A DNA stretch of 64,000 nt. Origin: Comamonas resistens. GTDB taxonomy: Bacteria > Pseudomonadota > Gammaproteobacteria > Burkholderiales > Burkholderiaceae_C. Both the position numbers and the translations under genes were made by a program. The stretch lies in assembly GCF_030064165.1 (NCBI RefSeq), contig NZ_CP125947.1, positions 4,216,001-4,280,000 on the forward strand, read 5' to 3'. This document shows, piece after piece, positions 1-9,086 of this stretch; the stretch's first letter is position 1, and each line of letters opens with the position of its first letter. The notes under the pieces are model-generated. The model saw only the letters and a list, made by a program, of their open reading frames with translations, searched no databases and was not told the origin of the DNA.

Positions 1-1
1 G

Positions 2-124
2 CGCGTCGGCGTGGGTACCGGCATTCGCTGGAAAAGTCCCGTCGGCCCGATTCAGGCTGACCTTGCCTACGGTTTGCAGGAAAAGCAGCTGCGTCTGCAC
101 CTGCGCCTGGGCTTCACTTTCTAG
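2..124 (+). CDS. tamA: TamA C-terminal end (outer-membrane TAM subunit), partial
   Basis: Open reading frame entering from the left edge; only the last 40 residues are visible. They end in alternating hydrophobic/polar residues and a terminal Phe (LGFTF), the usual closing beta-strand signal of an outer-membrane barrel. The frame stops two bases before the ATG of tamB, and tamA-tamB is the standard order for the translocation and assembly module, in which TamA is the BamA-like barrel in the outer membrane. Identity rests on this short tail plus context, so another Omp85 protein cannot be excluded. Confidence 0.7.
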   Translation, partial: RVGVGTGIRWKSPVGPIQADLAYGLQEKQLRLHLRLGFTF

Positions 125-126
125 AC

Positions 127-3100
127 ATGGCGGATAACAAGACCCCCGCAGGGCAAGCGCCCTCCACTCCAGCTCCTTCCGCAGCCGCTGCAGCGCATGC
201 TCCTCGAAAGCGCCGCCGCTGGCTGCGTGCCCTGGGCTGGCTGTTTCTCACATGCGTCGTCGCGATCGCGCTGGCCCTGGGCACCTTGCTGTGGTGGATT
301 GGCCGCGACGACTCGCTGGCCACCACCTTGCAACGCGTGGCCCGCTGGCTGCCGGCGGAGCAATCGCTGTCGGCCAAGGAAGTGACGGGCTCGGTCAAGA
401 ACGGCGGCCATATCGGCTGGCTGCAATGGCAAAGCCCGACCATGAAGGTCGAGCTCAAAGAAGCCACGATAGCCTGGCAGTTCAGGCCGTTGATTCTGTC
501 GCGCGCGCTCAAGCTGGGCGAAGTTCATGTCGCCGAGCTGGAAATTTCCAGCACGCCCGACCCTGAGAAAAAGCCCAGCGAGCCGCTGCAGTCGCTGATG
601 CTGCCGGTCAAGATCGAGCTGCCCTTCCAGATCGACCGCATTGTCTGGAAAGGCCCGCCCGAAACCGTGGTGGAAAACCTCAGCGGTCGCTACGAGTACA
701 CAGGCAGCCTGCATGAGCTGCAGGTGCGCAGCCTGCATGTGGCCGACGGCGACTACCAGGCGCTGGCCCGCATTCAGGCTGCAGCGCCCATGCAGACCAG
801 GGTGGAACTGCAAGGCCAGCTGAAAACGCCCAACCCCTTGCAGAGCAAGGATGGCCAGACTGCCAGCCTGATCGATGTACTGGCCGATGCGCAGATCAAG
901 GGAACACTGGCCACGGAAGCCGCCGAGCTGCAGATCACCGCCCATGCCGAAGCGGCGGTGCAAACAGCCGAATCTCAAAATAGTGAGCAGCCAGCGCAAT
1001 CCGATGCTTCATCTAATAGCAAATCAATCCAGAAATCAGCCAACAACAAGCGCAAACAGCTAGAAAATCAGGAGCAATCCACGGCTGATGTGCAGCCCAT
1101 GCTGGCCGATATCAAGGCGACCATCGCCCCCTGGAAGCCACAGCCACTGCTGTCCGCCCAGGCCTTGCTCAAGAACCTGGACGTAGCGGCTTTCTGGCCC
1201 CAGGGACCGCGCACCGCCCTGTCCGGCGAGCTGCAGGCCGGCCCCGGCCCTGTGCTGCAGGCAGATTCGGCAGCCGCCGCTGATCAGACGCCGCAGCCCA
1301 CCTGGGCATTGAGCACGCAGTTCAGCAACGCCCTGCCCGGCCCCTGGGACAAGCAGCGCCTGCCGCTGAAGAATCTGCAGGCCCAGGTCAATTTCGATGG
1401 CAGCCAATGGCTGGTCGATGAAGCCCTGGTCGACATCGGCAAGGGCCAGCTCAATCTGGCTGGCCAATATATGCCCGCAGGCCAGATGTTCGAGGGCAAG
1501 CTGCTGGTCAAACAGCTGAACCCTGCCGACCTCTACAGCAGCCTGGAAGCCGCACCGTTGGACGGCAGTCTCAAGGCCGAGACACTGACGCCGCCTGTGT
1601 CCTCAGATGCAGGCAATGGCGAAACCGTTGCGGCAGCGCCCATTGCCTTCTCCGTCGATCTGCATGCCCCCGGCCGCCCCTCGGACAAGGCCTTGCGCAT
1701 ACAGACCCTGGCCACCCAGGGCCAATGGCAAGCCCCGCTGCTGCAACTGCAGACGCTGGAGCTGGAGGCCCTGCAAGCCAGCATCAGCGCCAAGGCCATC
1801 GAATTCAATACCGAGACCCAGCAGGCCAAAGCCCAGCTCAAGGCCGCCTTGCCCGGTGCACAGCTGCAACTGGCCGGTCATATCGCGCCCAAGGATGGGC
1901 AAGGTCAGGCCACGCTGCAGCTCAGTTCCCTGAGCGCGCTGACGCAGTGGCTGGCACGCCTGCCCGGCATGGACAAGCCGCTGGGTGGCGCCAAGCTGGA
2001 CGGCGCCGTTCAGACCCAGCTGGACTGGCGCGGCGGCTGGGGCGCATTGCTGGAGCGGCTCAAGGCTGCCCCGGGCGCACCGCTGCCCGCCAGCGGCCTG
2101 CAACTCAATGCCAGCGTGAACAGCGATCTGATTCGCTACCAGGCTGCGGGCGCTGCCCCCGACCAGGCGCTAAGCCTGAGCAAGCTGCAACTCAAGCTGA
2201 ACGGCAGCCCCGAAAATACGCAGCTGAGCCTGGCAGCCCTGGCACAGCAGGCCGACAAATCCGTGCAACTGGATACCGCCCTGCAAGCGGGCCTTGCCAG
2301 CGGCAAAGGCGCTGCGCCCCTGGACTGGCAAGCCAGCCTGGACAAGCTGCAGGCCCAGCTCAAGCCGGGCAAGGACAAGCCCGGCCCCTGGGCCCTGCAG
2401 TTGCAGCCTGGAGCCCCTGTGCAGATTACCCAACGCACATCGGGCAATACCGTGCTGAGCACGGCCTGGCAGATCACCGCAGGCAAGCTGCAAATCACGC
2501 CGCCTGCGGGTGCTGGCGGCCAAGGCCGGGGCAACGCCCTGGCCCCGGCACTGCTGCAATGGGACAACAGCAGCTTTACCAAGGCAGGCAATGGCCAGTT
2601 CGGCCTGCGCAGCACAGGTCGCGCACAAGGCATTCCGCTGGCCTGGGTCGACGCCTTCAGTCTGGGCGACGATGAACCGCCGCTGCAGGCCGCAGGCCTG
2701 TCAGGCGACCTGAGCTTTAACGGCCAGTGGGATGTGGACACCATGGGCCGCAACCTCAGGGCCGAACTGATGGTGGAGCGCGCTGGCGGCGATCTGCGCC
2801 TGGCCGTGGACGACGGTGGTACAGGCACCACCGTGATCCAGACCACCGGACCCACGGCCAAGCGCGCAGGCGGCACGCGCACGCGCACCATCAGCGGCGC
2901 GGGCATGCGTTCCCGCATCAAGCAAGCCAAGCTGACCGTACAGGCCAGCGGCAGCAATGTGACCACCAAACTGCTCTGGGACAGCGAACGTGCGGGCACG
3001 GCCCAGGCCGAGCTGCGCACCCAGCTCAGCTACGGCAAGGACGGCTGGTCATTGCCACCCAACGCGCCCCTGAGCGGACAGCTGCGCGCCAGCATGCCGG

Positions 3101-4461
3101 ACATCGGCATCTGGGGCCTGTTTGCTCCGCCAGGCTGGCGCGTGAAGGGCACGCTGGCCGCCGATGCCACGATCTCCGGCACGCTGGACGACCCCAAGTG
3201 GCTGGGCAATATCAATGCCGAATCGCTCAACATCACCTCGCTGCTGGACGGCGTGGACCTGCAGGACGGCGTGCTACGCGCCAAGCTGCAGGGCACGCGC
3301 CTGGACATCACCGAGCTGCACCTCAAGGGCGGCAAGGGCAGCAACACCCGCATCCTTGGCTACAGCGGCAACCTGACCTCGGCCCCCGAAGACGGCGGCA
3401 CGCTGACTGGCAGCGGCTATGCCCAGTTCACCCCGCCCGGCCGGGCCGGGGAGCCGGGGCTGAGCATGCACCTGCAGGCCAAGGCCAGCAAGCTGCAGGT
3501 GCTGGTGCGTGCCGACCGCCAGGTCAGCGTCTCGGGCGAACTCTCCGCCAATCTGCAGCAAGGCCAGTTCACGCTGCGCGGCGATCTGACGGTGGATCGT
3601 GCCTCCATCATCCTGCCCGAGGAATCCGCGCCCTCGCTCGACAAGGACGTGGTCGTGCGTTCGGCCGCATCACGCAAGGCCGAAGAGGAAGCACGCAAAA
3701 AGCAGGAGCGCGACGAACGCCGCGACCAGGCCCGAGCCACACCACGCAAGCTGCCCGACATTCTGGTCAAGCTCAATATGGGCCGCGACTTTGCACTGCA
3801 GGGCTTTGGCATCGTCACCCGGCTGCGCGGCGATCTGGAGATCAAGGGCGCCAGCTACGCTGGCGGCCCGCCCAGCGTGACCGGCGAAATCCGCACCGAG
3901 CAAGGCCGCTACCGCGCCTGGGGTCAGTCGCTGAATGTGGAAAACGGCCTGATCCGCTTCAATGGTCCCTACAACAATCCATCGCTGGACATCCTGGCCC
4001 TGCGCCCCAATATCGCCGTCAAGGCCGGCGTGCAGGTCATGGGCTCGGCCAGTGCGCCCCGCGTGCTGCTGTACTCCGACCCTGTGCTGCCCGACGCGGA
4101 AAAGCTCTCCTGGGTCGTCATGGGGCGCGATCCTGCCTCGGGTGGCGCCAGCAGCGCGCTGCTGCAGCAAGCTGCCATGGCACTGCTGGCCGGCGGCAAC
4201 AGCAGCAGCGGCAAGATTGCCGGCAGCCTGGGCCTGGATGAAGTGGGTTTCAAGGGCGGCGGCGATGGCGACGCCGAAGGCGCGGCCCTGACCATGGGCA
4301 AGCGTATCTCGGACAAGCTCTACCTGACCTACGAGCAAAGCCTGTCGGGAGCCATGGGCATCATCTACATCTTCTACGACCTGTCACGCAACCTCACGCT
4401 GCGTGCCCAGACCGGCGTGACCAGTGCGCTGGACCTGGTCTATACCGTGCGCAAGGATTAA
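127..4461 (+). CDS. tamB: TamB, inner-membrane-anchored subunit of the TAM complex
   Basis: A 1444-residue protein. Residues 27-31 are a basic cluster (RKRRR) followed by one membrane helix at about 33-58, then a very long periplasmic region of beta-repeat character (Gln/Leu/Ala-rich). The last 350 or so residues match the conserved TamB/DUF490 C-terminal domain, which contacts TamA. TamB spans the periplasm and is thought to help place outer-membrane proteins or move phospholipids. It starts two bases after the tamA stop, so the two are surely cotranscribed. A polar low-complexity stretch at about residues 284-320 coincides with a repeat-like insertion described separately. Length is in the family's range (about 1250-1500). 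Confidence 0.9.
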   Translation: MADNKTPAGQAPSTPAPSAAAAAHAPRKRRRWLRALGWLFLTCVVAIALALGTLLWWIGRDDSLATTLQRVARWLPAEQSLSAKEVTGSVKNGGHIGWLQWQSPTMKVELKEATIAWQFRPLILSRALKLGEVHVAELEISSTPDPEKKPSEPLQSLMLPVKIELPFQIDRIVWKGPPETVVENLSGRYEYTGSLHELQVRSLHVADGDYQALARIQAAAPMQTRVELQGQLKTPNPLQSKDGQTASLIDVLADAQIKGTLATEAAELQITAHAEAAVQTAESQNSEQPAQSDASSNSKSIQKSANNKRKQLENQEQSTADVQPMLADIKATIAPWKPQPLLSAQALLKNLDVAAFWPQGPRTALSGELQAGPGPVLQADSAAAADQTPQPTWALSTQFSNALPGPWDKQRLPLKNLQAQVNFDGSQWLVDEALVDIGKGQLNLAGQYMPAGQMFEGKLLVKQLNPADLYSSLEAAPLDGSLKAETLTPPVSSDAGNGETVAAAPIAFSVDLHAPGRPSDKALRIQTLATQGQWQAPLLQLQTLELEALQASISAKAIEFNTETQQAKAQLKAALPGAQLQLAGHIAPKDGQGQATLQLSSLSALTQWLARLPGMDKPLGGAKLDGAVQTQLDWRGGWGALLERLKAAPGAPLPASGLQLNASVNSDLIRYQAAGAAPDQALSLSKLQLKLNGSPENTQLSLAALAQQADKSVQLDTALQAGLASGKGAAPLDWQASLDKLQAQLKPGKDKPGPWALQLQPGAPVQITQRTSGNTVLSTAWQITAGKLQITPPAGAGGQGRGNALAPALLQWDNSSFTKAGNGQFGLRSTGRAQGIPLAWVDAFSLGDDEPPLQAAGLSGDLSFNGQWDVDTMGRNLRAELMVERAGGDLRLAVDDGGTGTTVIQTTGPTAKRAGGTRTRTISGAGMRSRIKQAKLTVQASGSNVTTKLLWDSERAGTAQAELRTQLSYGKDGWSLPPNAPLSGQLRASMPDIGIWGLFAPPGWRVKGTLAADATISGTLDDPKWLGNINAESLNITSLLDGVDLQDGVLRAKLQGTRLDITELHLKGGKGSNTRILGYSGNLTSAPEDGGTLTGSGYAQFTPPGRAGEPGLSMHLQAKASKLQVLVRADRQVSVSGELSANLQQGQFTLRGDLTVDRASIILPEESAPSLDKDVVVRSAASRKAEEEARKKQERDERRDQARATPRKLPDILVKLNMGRDFALQGFGIVTRLRGDLEIKGASYAGGPPSVTGEIRTEQGRYRAWGQSLNVENGLIRFNGPYNNPSLDILALRPNIAVKAGVQVMGSASAPRVLLYSDPVLPDAEKLSWVVMGRDPASGGASSALLQQAAMALLAGGNSSSGKIAGSLGLDEVGFKGGGDGDAEGAALTMGKRISDKLYLTYEQSLSGAMGIIYIFYDLSRNLTLRAQTGVTSALDLVYTVRKD
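975..1067 (+). repeat. Repeat-like insertion inside tamB
   Basis: Two copies of an intergenic-type motif in opposite orientation lie in the coding sequence. 975-999 reads TCAAAATAG..GCAGCCAGCGC and 1047-1067 reads AAGCGCAAACAGCTAGAAAA. The encoded peptide is polar, Ser/Asn/Gln-rich and unlike the surrounding beta-repeat sequence. It stays in frame. Inference: a small interspersed element inserted in frame in a tolerant loop. Confidence 0.4.
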
Positions 4462-4518
4462 GCATGAAACAGGCCTTTAGCACTTATCCAGTAAGCGCAA
4501 GCAGCTATCTCATTTGAT

Positions 4519-4794
4519 ATGAGCAAACACCGCACAGCACTGCAAGCCGCCGCCGGCCAACTGATCAAGGCCATCCAGAAAGAATGGATGGACGAGATTG
4601 GCGCGCCAGCGGCCGCACAATGCGAGCAGATCATGCTCAGCGCACATGAGCTGCTGCAAGCCACCAAGCAAGGCTGCCTCACCGACGTTCTGCGAGGCCG
4701 CTCCATTACGCAATTTCTAGGGCAGGACTGGGTTCAGATGCATCCGCGCGTGCAGCCCTTCATCCAGGCTCTGGCAACGGCTGCCAGGGCATAG
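4519..4794 (+). CDS. Small orphan protein, function unknown
   Basis: A 91-residue predicted soluble, helical protein with no signal peptide or membrane segment. I do not recognise a family. It contains two Cys (in AAAQCEQI and KQGCLTD). It lies on the same strand 57 bp after tamB and 130 bp before the tRNA gene. The gap after tamB carries one AAGCGC-type short repeat (4493-4509). No strong Shine-Dalgarno precedes the ATG, so the start is uncertain. Codon use looks like the neighbours, which supports a real gene. Confidence 0.6.
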   Translation: MSKHRTALQAAAGQLIKAIQKEWMDEIGAPAAAQCEQIMLSAHELLQATKQGCLTDVLRGRSITQFLGQDWVQMHPRVQPFIQALATAARA

Positions 4795-4925
4795 AAAAGC
4801 AGCCCTGCCACACAGACAGAACCGCGCCGAGCATCCCCCAGTCGCCGCATGAACCAACCGATATTCGGTGCCATTCACCATCAATCGCCGGAGAGGGCGC
4901 ACAACGCGGGTAAAATTCGGCGTCC

Positions 4926-5000
4926 CTCCCCGTAGTTCAATGGATAGAACGGTCGCCTCCTAAGCGACAGATACAGGTTCGATTCCTGTCGGGGGGACCA
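4926..5000 (+). tRNA. tRNA-Arg (anticodon CCT)
   Basis: Full cloverleaf. Acceptor arms CTCCCCG/CGGGGGG pair with one U-G. The D arm is around GTTCAATGGATAGAAC. The anticodon stem GTCGC/GCGAC has loop CTCCTAA, giving anticodon CCT. The T arm ACAGG-TTCGATT-CCTGT is intact, and A-CCA is encoded at the 3' end. The gene stays complete although an element has integrated at its 3' end. Confidence 0.95.
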
Positions 5001-5042
5001 AATTCAAGGCCGCTAAGGTGCACAACCTTCCGGCCTTTTTCT
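4994..5042. repeat. attL: 49-bp direct repeat at the tRNA 3' end
   Basis: It runs from GGGACCA, the last seven bases of tRNA-Arg, through the tRNA terminator to TTTTTCT. It matches 17632-17680 except at two positions (T/G and C/T). It is the left attachment site produced by integration into the tRNA 3' end. Confidence 0.9.
5006..5040 (+). terminator. Rho-independent terminator of tRNA-Arg, inside attL
   Basis: Nested hairpin: outer arms AAGGCCG/CGGCCTT, inner arms AAGGT/ACCTT, followed by a T-run. Because it lies in the repeated att core, a second copy stands at 17644-17678. Integration therefore does not deprive the tRNA of its terminator. Confidence 0.8.
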
Positions 5043-5102
5043 TTTCCCCCTCGACAGAGGCAATTTTATTGTCCACCGTCGTCCACTGAAGTGCACGGCA
5101 AT

Positions 5103-5157
5103 CCGGGGGTATCTGGGGGTACATCTGGGGGTATATTTTTCAAAACTGGGGGTACAT
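5103..5157. repeat. Left arm-type repeats (CTGGGGGTAC/TAT), four copies
   Basis: Copies begin near 5103 (CCGGGGGTAT), 5112 (TCTGGGGGTACAT), 5124 (TCTGGGGGTATAT) and 5145 (ACTGGGGGTACAT). The same motif occurs twice at the other end, just upstream of the integrase (17543-17567). Direct repeats flanking both att sites are what tyrosine integrase arm-binding sites look like. The role is inferred. Confidence 0.6.
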
Positions 5158-5239
5158 CGCAAACAGGGGCATAGCAGTACCACTAGCACCAGGCACTGAC
5201 ACCCCCACCCCTCCAAAACCTGCGCACGCAAAAATTTCA

Positions 5240-5370
5240 CTAGGCGCTCGGTTTCCGGCCTATGCGTTCTCAGACTTTCTTGACCCCCTACCCCTACATA
5301 CCCGGACTCAAACCCCCAGGGGGTAGTTTTTCATGTCCATGAATTGCCGCCTAGGCGCTCGGTTTCCGGC
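5240..5370. repeat. 20-bp direct repeat, two copies 111 bp apart
   Basis: CTAGGCGCTCGGTTTCCGGC occurs identically at 5240-5259 and 5351-5370. Both copies sit between the arm-type repeats and the iterons and are followed by related TTGAC(C)CCC-rich sequence. Function unknown; it could bind the element's replication or excision proteins. Confidence 0.6.
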
Positions 5371-5576
5371 GGCATTGCGTCAAAGTTTTGACCCACCCCC
5401 ACCTTACGCAGCAAGCCCCCCCCCCCATTTTTCCCGCATTTTGCAAACGGAGAGTACCGGTCGGTCTAGGACACTCGGGCCTACAAATTTCCGATAGCCC
5501 CTTCCCATTGATTCATTTGATGAATAAATCATCACCACCATGCCGCGCACTTTCTTCGGGGTATTGACCAAAAATC

Positions 5577-5692
5577 TTGGGGACATTGGGGACAAGCGCA
5601 AAAACCTCACGTAACCCATTGACCCTATTGAATAAAAATGTCCCCAAAGCGAGTTTGGGGACAAGCCTTTTTGCTTGGGGACATTGGGGACA
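5577..5692. repeat. Left iteron cluster (TTGGGGACA), candidate replication origin
   Basis: TTGGGGACA occurs at 5577-5585, 5586-5594, 5655-5663, 5675-5683 and 5684-5692, and inverted (TGTCCCCAA) at 5639-5647. A variant, TTGGGGTCA, follows near 5704. Two pairs are in tandem. The same 9-mer recurs at 16044-16085. Short iterons near a primase-helicase gene are typical of satellite origins; in phage P4 the alpha protein binds iterons at two separated sites, ori and crr. Function inferred. Confidence 0.55.
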
Positions 5693-6115
5693 AATTGCCA
5701 TTTCTTGGGGTCAATCAGTCACAAAAGCCACTCATGAGGTGCATCCATGGCCTAAGGCAGGCACGGCACCTGTTTTTCTTGGTACGGTCTTTGCGCTGTC
5801 CTTCCCGCACTCACGCCGGATTATTTATTCCATCGCGGAACTAAATCCCCCTGCGCCCCACACGGCGCGCCCGTCCTCGCACCTGGCTGCATAGTCGTCA
5901 GGCCGCTGGGTCAGAATCGCAAAGGCTGGCCATGCCATGCAGACACATGAACAGGCCCGGCCACAGCCGGGCAAAGCAACGATGGGGAGCCTGTTGCTAC
6001 GCACAGGCACCCCGGCCATGCCCATGGATACTGCAGATAGCAAAAGGCCCAGGGCTGTGAACCTTGGGCCTTTGTACTGCTATGCCGGTGCATAACTGCT
6101 GGCGCTGGCGACTGG

Positions 6116-9082
6116 CTATATGTCCAGCTCCATGATGGCGGGGCTGATGCGATAGCACCAGGTAGGCCCCATGCCAGGCAGGCGCGGCTTGGCATCAACC
6201 TCGCGGCCTTTGTCGGGCTTGAGGCAACCGTGCTGCAGCAGCACCTTGCACACGGCCTTATGGTCAAAGCCCCGGCATAGCTCGGTGCGGAACACTTCGG
6301 GCAGCACAAAGTACTCAATGCGGGTCTGCTCGCCATCAATAGCCGTCAGCTCTTCGTATATCTCTTTGTCGGCGCGCGGCGTGTAGACCGTCTTCTGCAC
6401 CTTGATGGGCTGCCCCTCTTCATCAATCAGACGCCGGAATCCGGCCCGCATCAGCGTCTTGGCATTGTGGTCATCCATGGCCCTGTGCCACCAGGTAAAG
6501 CGCCCCTCACCGTGCGCCTCCAGGAAGCCGCGCACCTGGCGAAGCATGGCCTTCACCTCACCATTGCCAGCACCACCACGGGCCTGCAGCCAGGCATCAA
6601 AGCAGGCCTTCGCCGCGTCCTCGCTTTCGCCCTCATCCCAGCCCGTTAAACCTGCCTCGGTTGCCAATGCACCCGCCACGCCCACTAGGGCAAAGCGTGC
6701 AGCCACGCGGGCCACCTGACCACTGGCACCGCTGGGCACCCAGGCATAGGACAGAACTGCAGCCGCATCACGCACACGCCTGGCCAGGGTATCCGCATGC
6801 TGCGTGACCCACTGCAGGAAGGCATGACCAACGGCACCATGGCACAGCCCGGCCTCACGCGCCAGGTGCGAAGAGAATGCAGCCCCGTCGCCTAGACCAT
6901 GCAGGCATTCAAACGCCCCCATACCAGCGCCAGCATCAGCGGGAATATCGGCCATGCGCACCTCTTGCCCGGTGCGCGTGCGCTTGCCGCCCTCGGCCAT
7001 GTGGTCAGCCAGGCCCAGCTCGCCCGCACTTAAAAACAGCAAGCGCCAGGAAAGGCGCGAGCGTGCTGCACCGTTACGCGTGGCGCGCGCCTTGCTTTGC
7101 TCATTGGCCAGCATGTAGGCGCACTCGCCCGCCACCTTGCCCTCCACCTGCGCCAGCTCGTCCAAGATCAGCAGGCTATCGCAGTGCTGTGCGGCAATGG
7201 CCTCCAACGCGTTATCCGTTGTGCGCCACCGCTGCATGTAGCTGGGGCCACCGTACACGCTGGCCGCCAGGCGCAGCGCCGTGGTCTTGCCGCTGGAGCT
7301 ATCGCCCCGAAGGTGAAACCCGCCAGACTCCATACCCGCAGGGCGCAGCAGCGGCCCCGCAAAGGCACAGGACACAGCAAACACCAGGCGGCTATTGCCA
7401 GCGCACAGGCGACCTATGCGGTCTGTCCAGTCTTGCGCCTCACGCTTGATGCGGAACGTGTTCTCCATCTGGTTTTCAGACTGAAACACGATGCGCTCGG
7501 CATCATCGCCAATGGTTTTATGCGGCAGCACAAAGGCGCGACCATGCCAGCCTATGCGGTCTGTGCAGCTCGCAAACTCTTCGGGCTTGCGTGTCTGTAT
7601 GTACTCGGTCAGCCGGTTGCGCGCTGCTGGCGCTGTGGCAATGCGCAGACCCATATTCAGCAGCGCGGCGCGGTACTCGCCACCATCACCGCTCAACATG
7701 CGCGCGGGCATGGCCCACTGCTTGGGTACGCCCAGAGGGTCAGCAAAGGTCAGCAGATAACCCCACCCTGCGCCCTCTTGGTTGCGCGTCAAAGCCTCTA
7801 CATGGAGCGCAGAGCACAGCCACAGCGCACGGGCCGGGTTGCCATCCTTGTCACGCCCATGGAACCACACGCCGCCTTCATCAATGGTGAATGGGTCACC
7901 CCATGCAGGCTCATCATCTGGAGCGCTTGACGCCCCCTTACGCTTGCCGCCGCGCCCGCCACCATTGCCACCGCCTGAGGCAGAACTACCAGCACCAGAA
8001 GAAAGCAGGCCAGCGCCGCCACCTTGACCAGCGCCAGCATCAGCGCCGCCCGTCCTGGCATGCAATGCATCAATGGCTTGCTGTACACACGTCTGCACAG
8101 CCTCCAGGCCGTGCGCTTGGTGCATATCGTTGAAGTCTTTGCCACCATCAGGCAGATCAATAGGGAACACGGCCACACCGCCCACAGCGAGCGCCACGGC
8201 TTCGGCCTTGTCGCGGCCAGGGTTGCGGCCTGTACGGGCTTGCGTGTCCGTATCGTCATCACCGCACACCACCACCAGCGCGCCCGCGTTCTGAGCCTGC
8301 AGCGCCTTGGCCACATGCATCAGATTTCCCGCATCAAACGCCACCACCACCGGCCAGCCCGTGGCCATGTGCAAGCTGGCCGCAGTGGCATAGCCCTCAG
8401 CCACCAGCACCACCGCAGCGTCTGCCAGATCACCCAGCACATGCCACAGGCCCGACTTGCGCCCACCCTTGCCCAAAAACTTGTCTGTCCCTTTGGCTGG
8501 CTTGACCGGCGCAATGCGCTGCACATTCCACAGCCTGCCATCACCATCGCGCAGCGGCACCAACAGCCAGCCATCAGCCCCATAGCGCACGCCAAAGCCT
8601 TGCACGCCCTTGCGCTCCAGATAAGCGCTGGAACCGGTTTCGATGGCGCTGGCCCACAGTGCCACTGCCTCACCCGCTGCAGCCTCTTGCGTAGCCTGTA
8701 TCGCCGCATCCTCGGCTTGCTGGCGCTGCCTGCGTTCATCGTCCTGGCGCTGACGCTCTGCAGCGCTCACGGGTTTGGAATCTTGCCCCTGGCGCGGCAG
8801 CTTGAAGCCGTGTTGCTTGGCTAGATAGAGCAAGGTAGACACACCCACACCACCACCGGCCTTAATGCTGCGCCAGGTGCTGCCCACGGCATTGGTATCA
8901 AAGCCGCTGCCAGCGCCCGCCGCGCTCCAGTCGCTAAAGAGCTGCAGACCCGTATCGTCGGGGTACTCGCTCTTGATCGCCATGCCCACACGCGCCCATT
9001 CATCGCGCGGCAGGTTCGCAGGCACAAAGCTCAAGGCATTGCGCAACAGCTCGGGGGTGATTGTGGTTTGAGACATAGACAT
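6116..9082 (-). CDS. Primase-helicase (PriCT-Toprim-DUF927), element replication protein
   Basis: A 988-residue protein. Residues 8-95 resemble the PriCT-2 domain. Residues about 220-310 are a Toprim fold with the acidic Glu in VAEGYA and the Asp cluster CGDDDTD. From about 395 a DUF927 helicase-like module follows, with Walker A GDSSSGKTT at about 592 and Walker B LLILDE at about 636. The Gly/Ser/Ala-rich stretch around residues 350-390 is a linker. Such proteins prime and unwind satellite or plasmid DNA (like P4 alpha). It is the last gene of the minus-strand element operon, 4 bp after the preceding gene. Walker and Toprim residues look intact. Confidence 0.85.
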   Translation of the reverse strand: MSMSQTTITPELLRNALSFVPANLPRDEWARVGMAIKSEYPDDTGLQLFSDWSAAGAGSGFDTNAVGSTWRSIKAGGGVGVSTLLYLAKQHGFKLPRQGQDSKPVSAAERQRQDDERRQRQQAEDAAIQATQEAAAGEAVALWASAIETGSSAYLERKGVQGFGVRYGADGWLLVPLRDGDGRLWNVQRIAPVKPAKGTDKFLGKGGRKSGLWHVLGDLADAAVVLVAEGYATAASLHMATGWPVVVAFDAGNLMHVAKALQAQNAGALVVVCGDDDTDTQARTGRNPGRDKAEAVALAVGGVAVFPIDLPDGGKDFNDMHQAHGLEAVQTCVQQAIDALHARTGGADAGAGQGGGAGLLSSGAGSSASGGGNGGGRGGKRKGASSAPDDEPAWGDPFTIDEGGVWFHGRDKDGNPARALWLCSALHVEALTRNQEGAGWGYLLTFADPLGVPKQWAMPARMLSGDGGEYRAALLNMGLRIATAPAARNRLTEYIQTRKPEEFASCTDRIGWHGRAFVLPHKTIGDDAERIVFQSENQMENTFRIKREAQDWTDRIGRLCAGNSRLVFAVSCAFAGPLLRPAGMESGGFHLRGDSSSGKTTALRLAASVYGGPSYMQRWRTTDNALEAIAAQHCDSLLILDELAQVEGKVAGECAYMLANEQSKARATRNGAARSRLSWRLLFLSAGELGLADHMAEGGKRTRTGQEVRMADIPADAGAGMGAFECLHGLGDGAAFSSHLAREAGLCHGAVGHAFLQWVTQHADTLARRVRDAAAVLSYAWVPSGASGQVARVAARFALVGVAGALATEAGLTGWDEGESEDAAKACFDAWLQARGGAGNGEVKAMLRQVRGFLEAHGEGRFTWWHRAMDDHNAKTLMRAGFRRLIDEEGQPIKVQKTVYTPRADKEIYEELTAIDGEQTRIEYFVLPEVFRTELCRGFDHKAVCKVLLQHGCLKPDKGREVDAKPRLPGMGPTWCYRISPAIMELDI

Positions 9083-9086
9083 TCAA

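Larger units (their letters stand above)
5043..6115. other. Gene-free left end of the element with repeats and a candidate replication region
   Basis: About 1.07 kb with no convincing gene; the frames here are short, overlapping and made of repeats. It holds the G-rich arm-type repeats (5103-5157), a 20-bp direct repeat (5240/5351), an 11-C homopolymer (5416-5426), the TTGGGGACA iterons (5577-5692), and unassigned sequence up to the primase stop. Confidence 0.7.

Noticed and set aside
5103..5692. CRISPR array
   Set aside because: Repeats are short (9-13 bp), irregularly spaced, partly inverted and tandem; no constant spacers and no cas genes.
5404..5894. Several short frames in the left end of the element
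   Set aside because: They cover the iterons and the C11 tract in competing frames; repeat-derived sequence, not genes.
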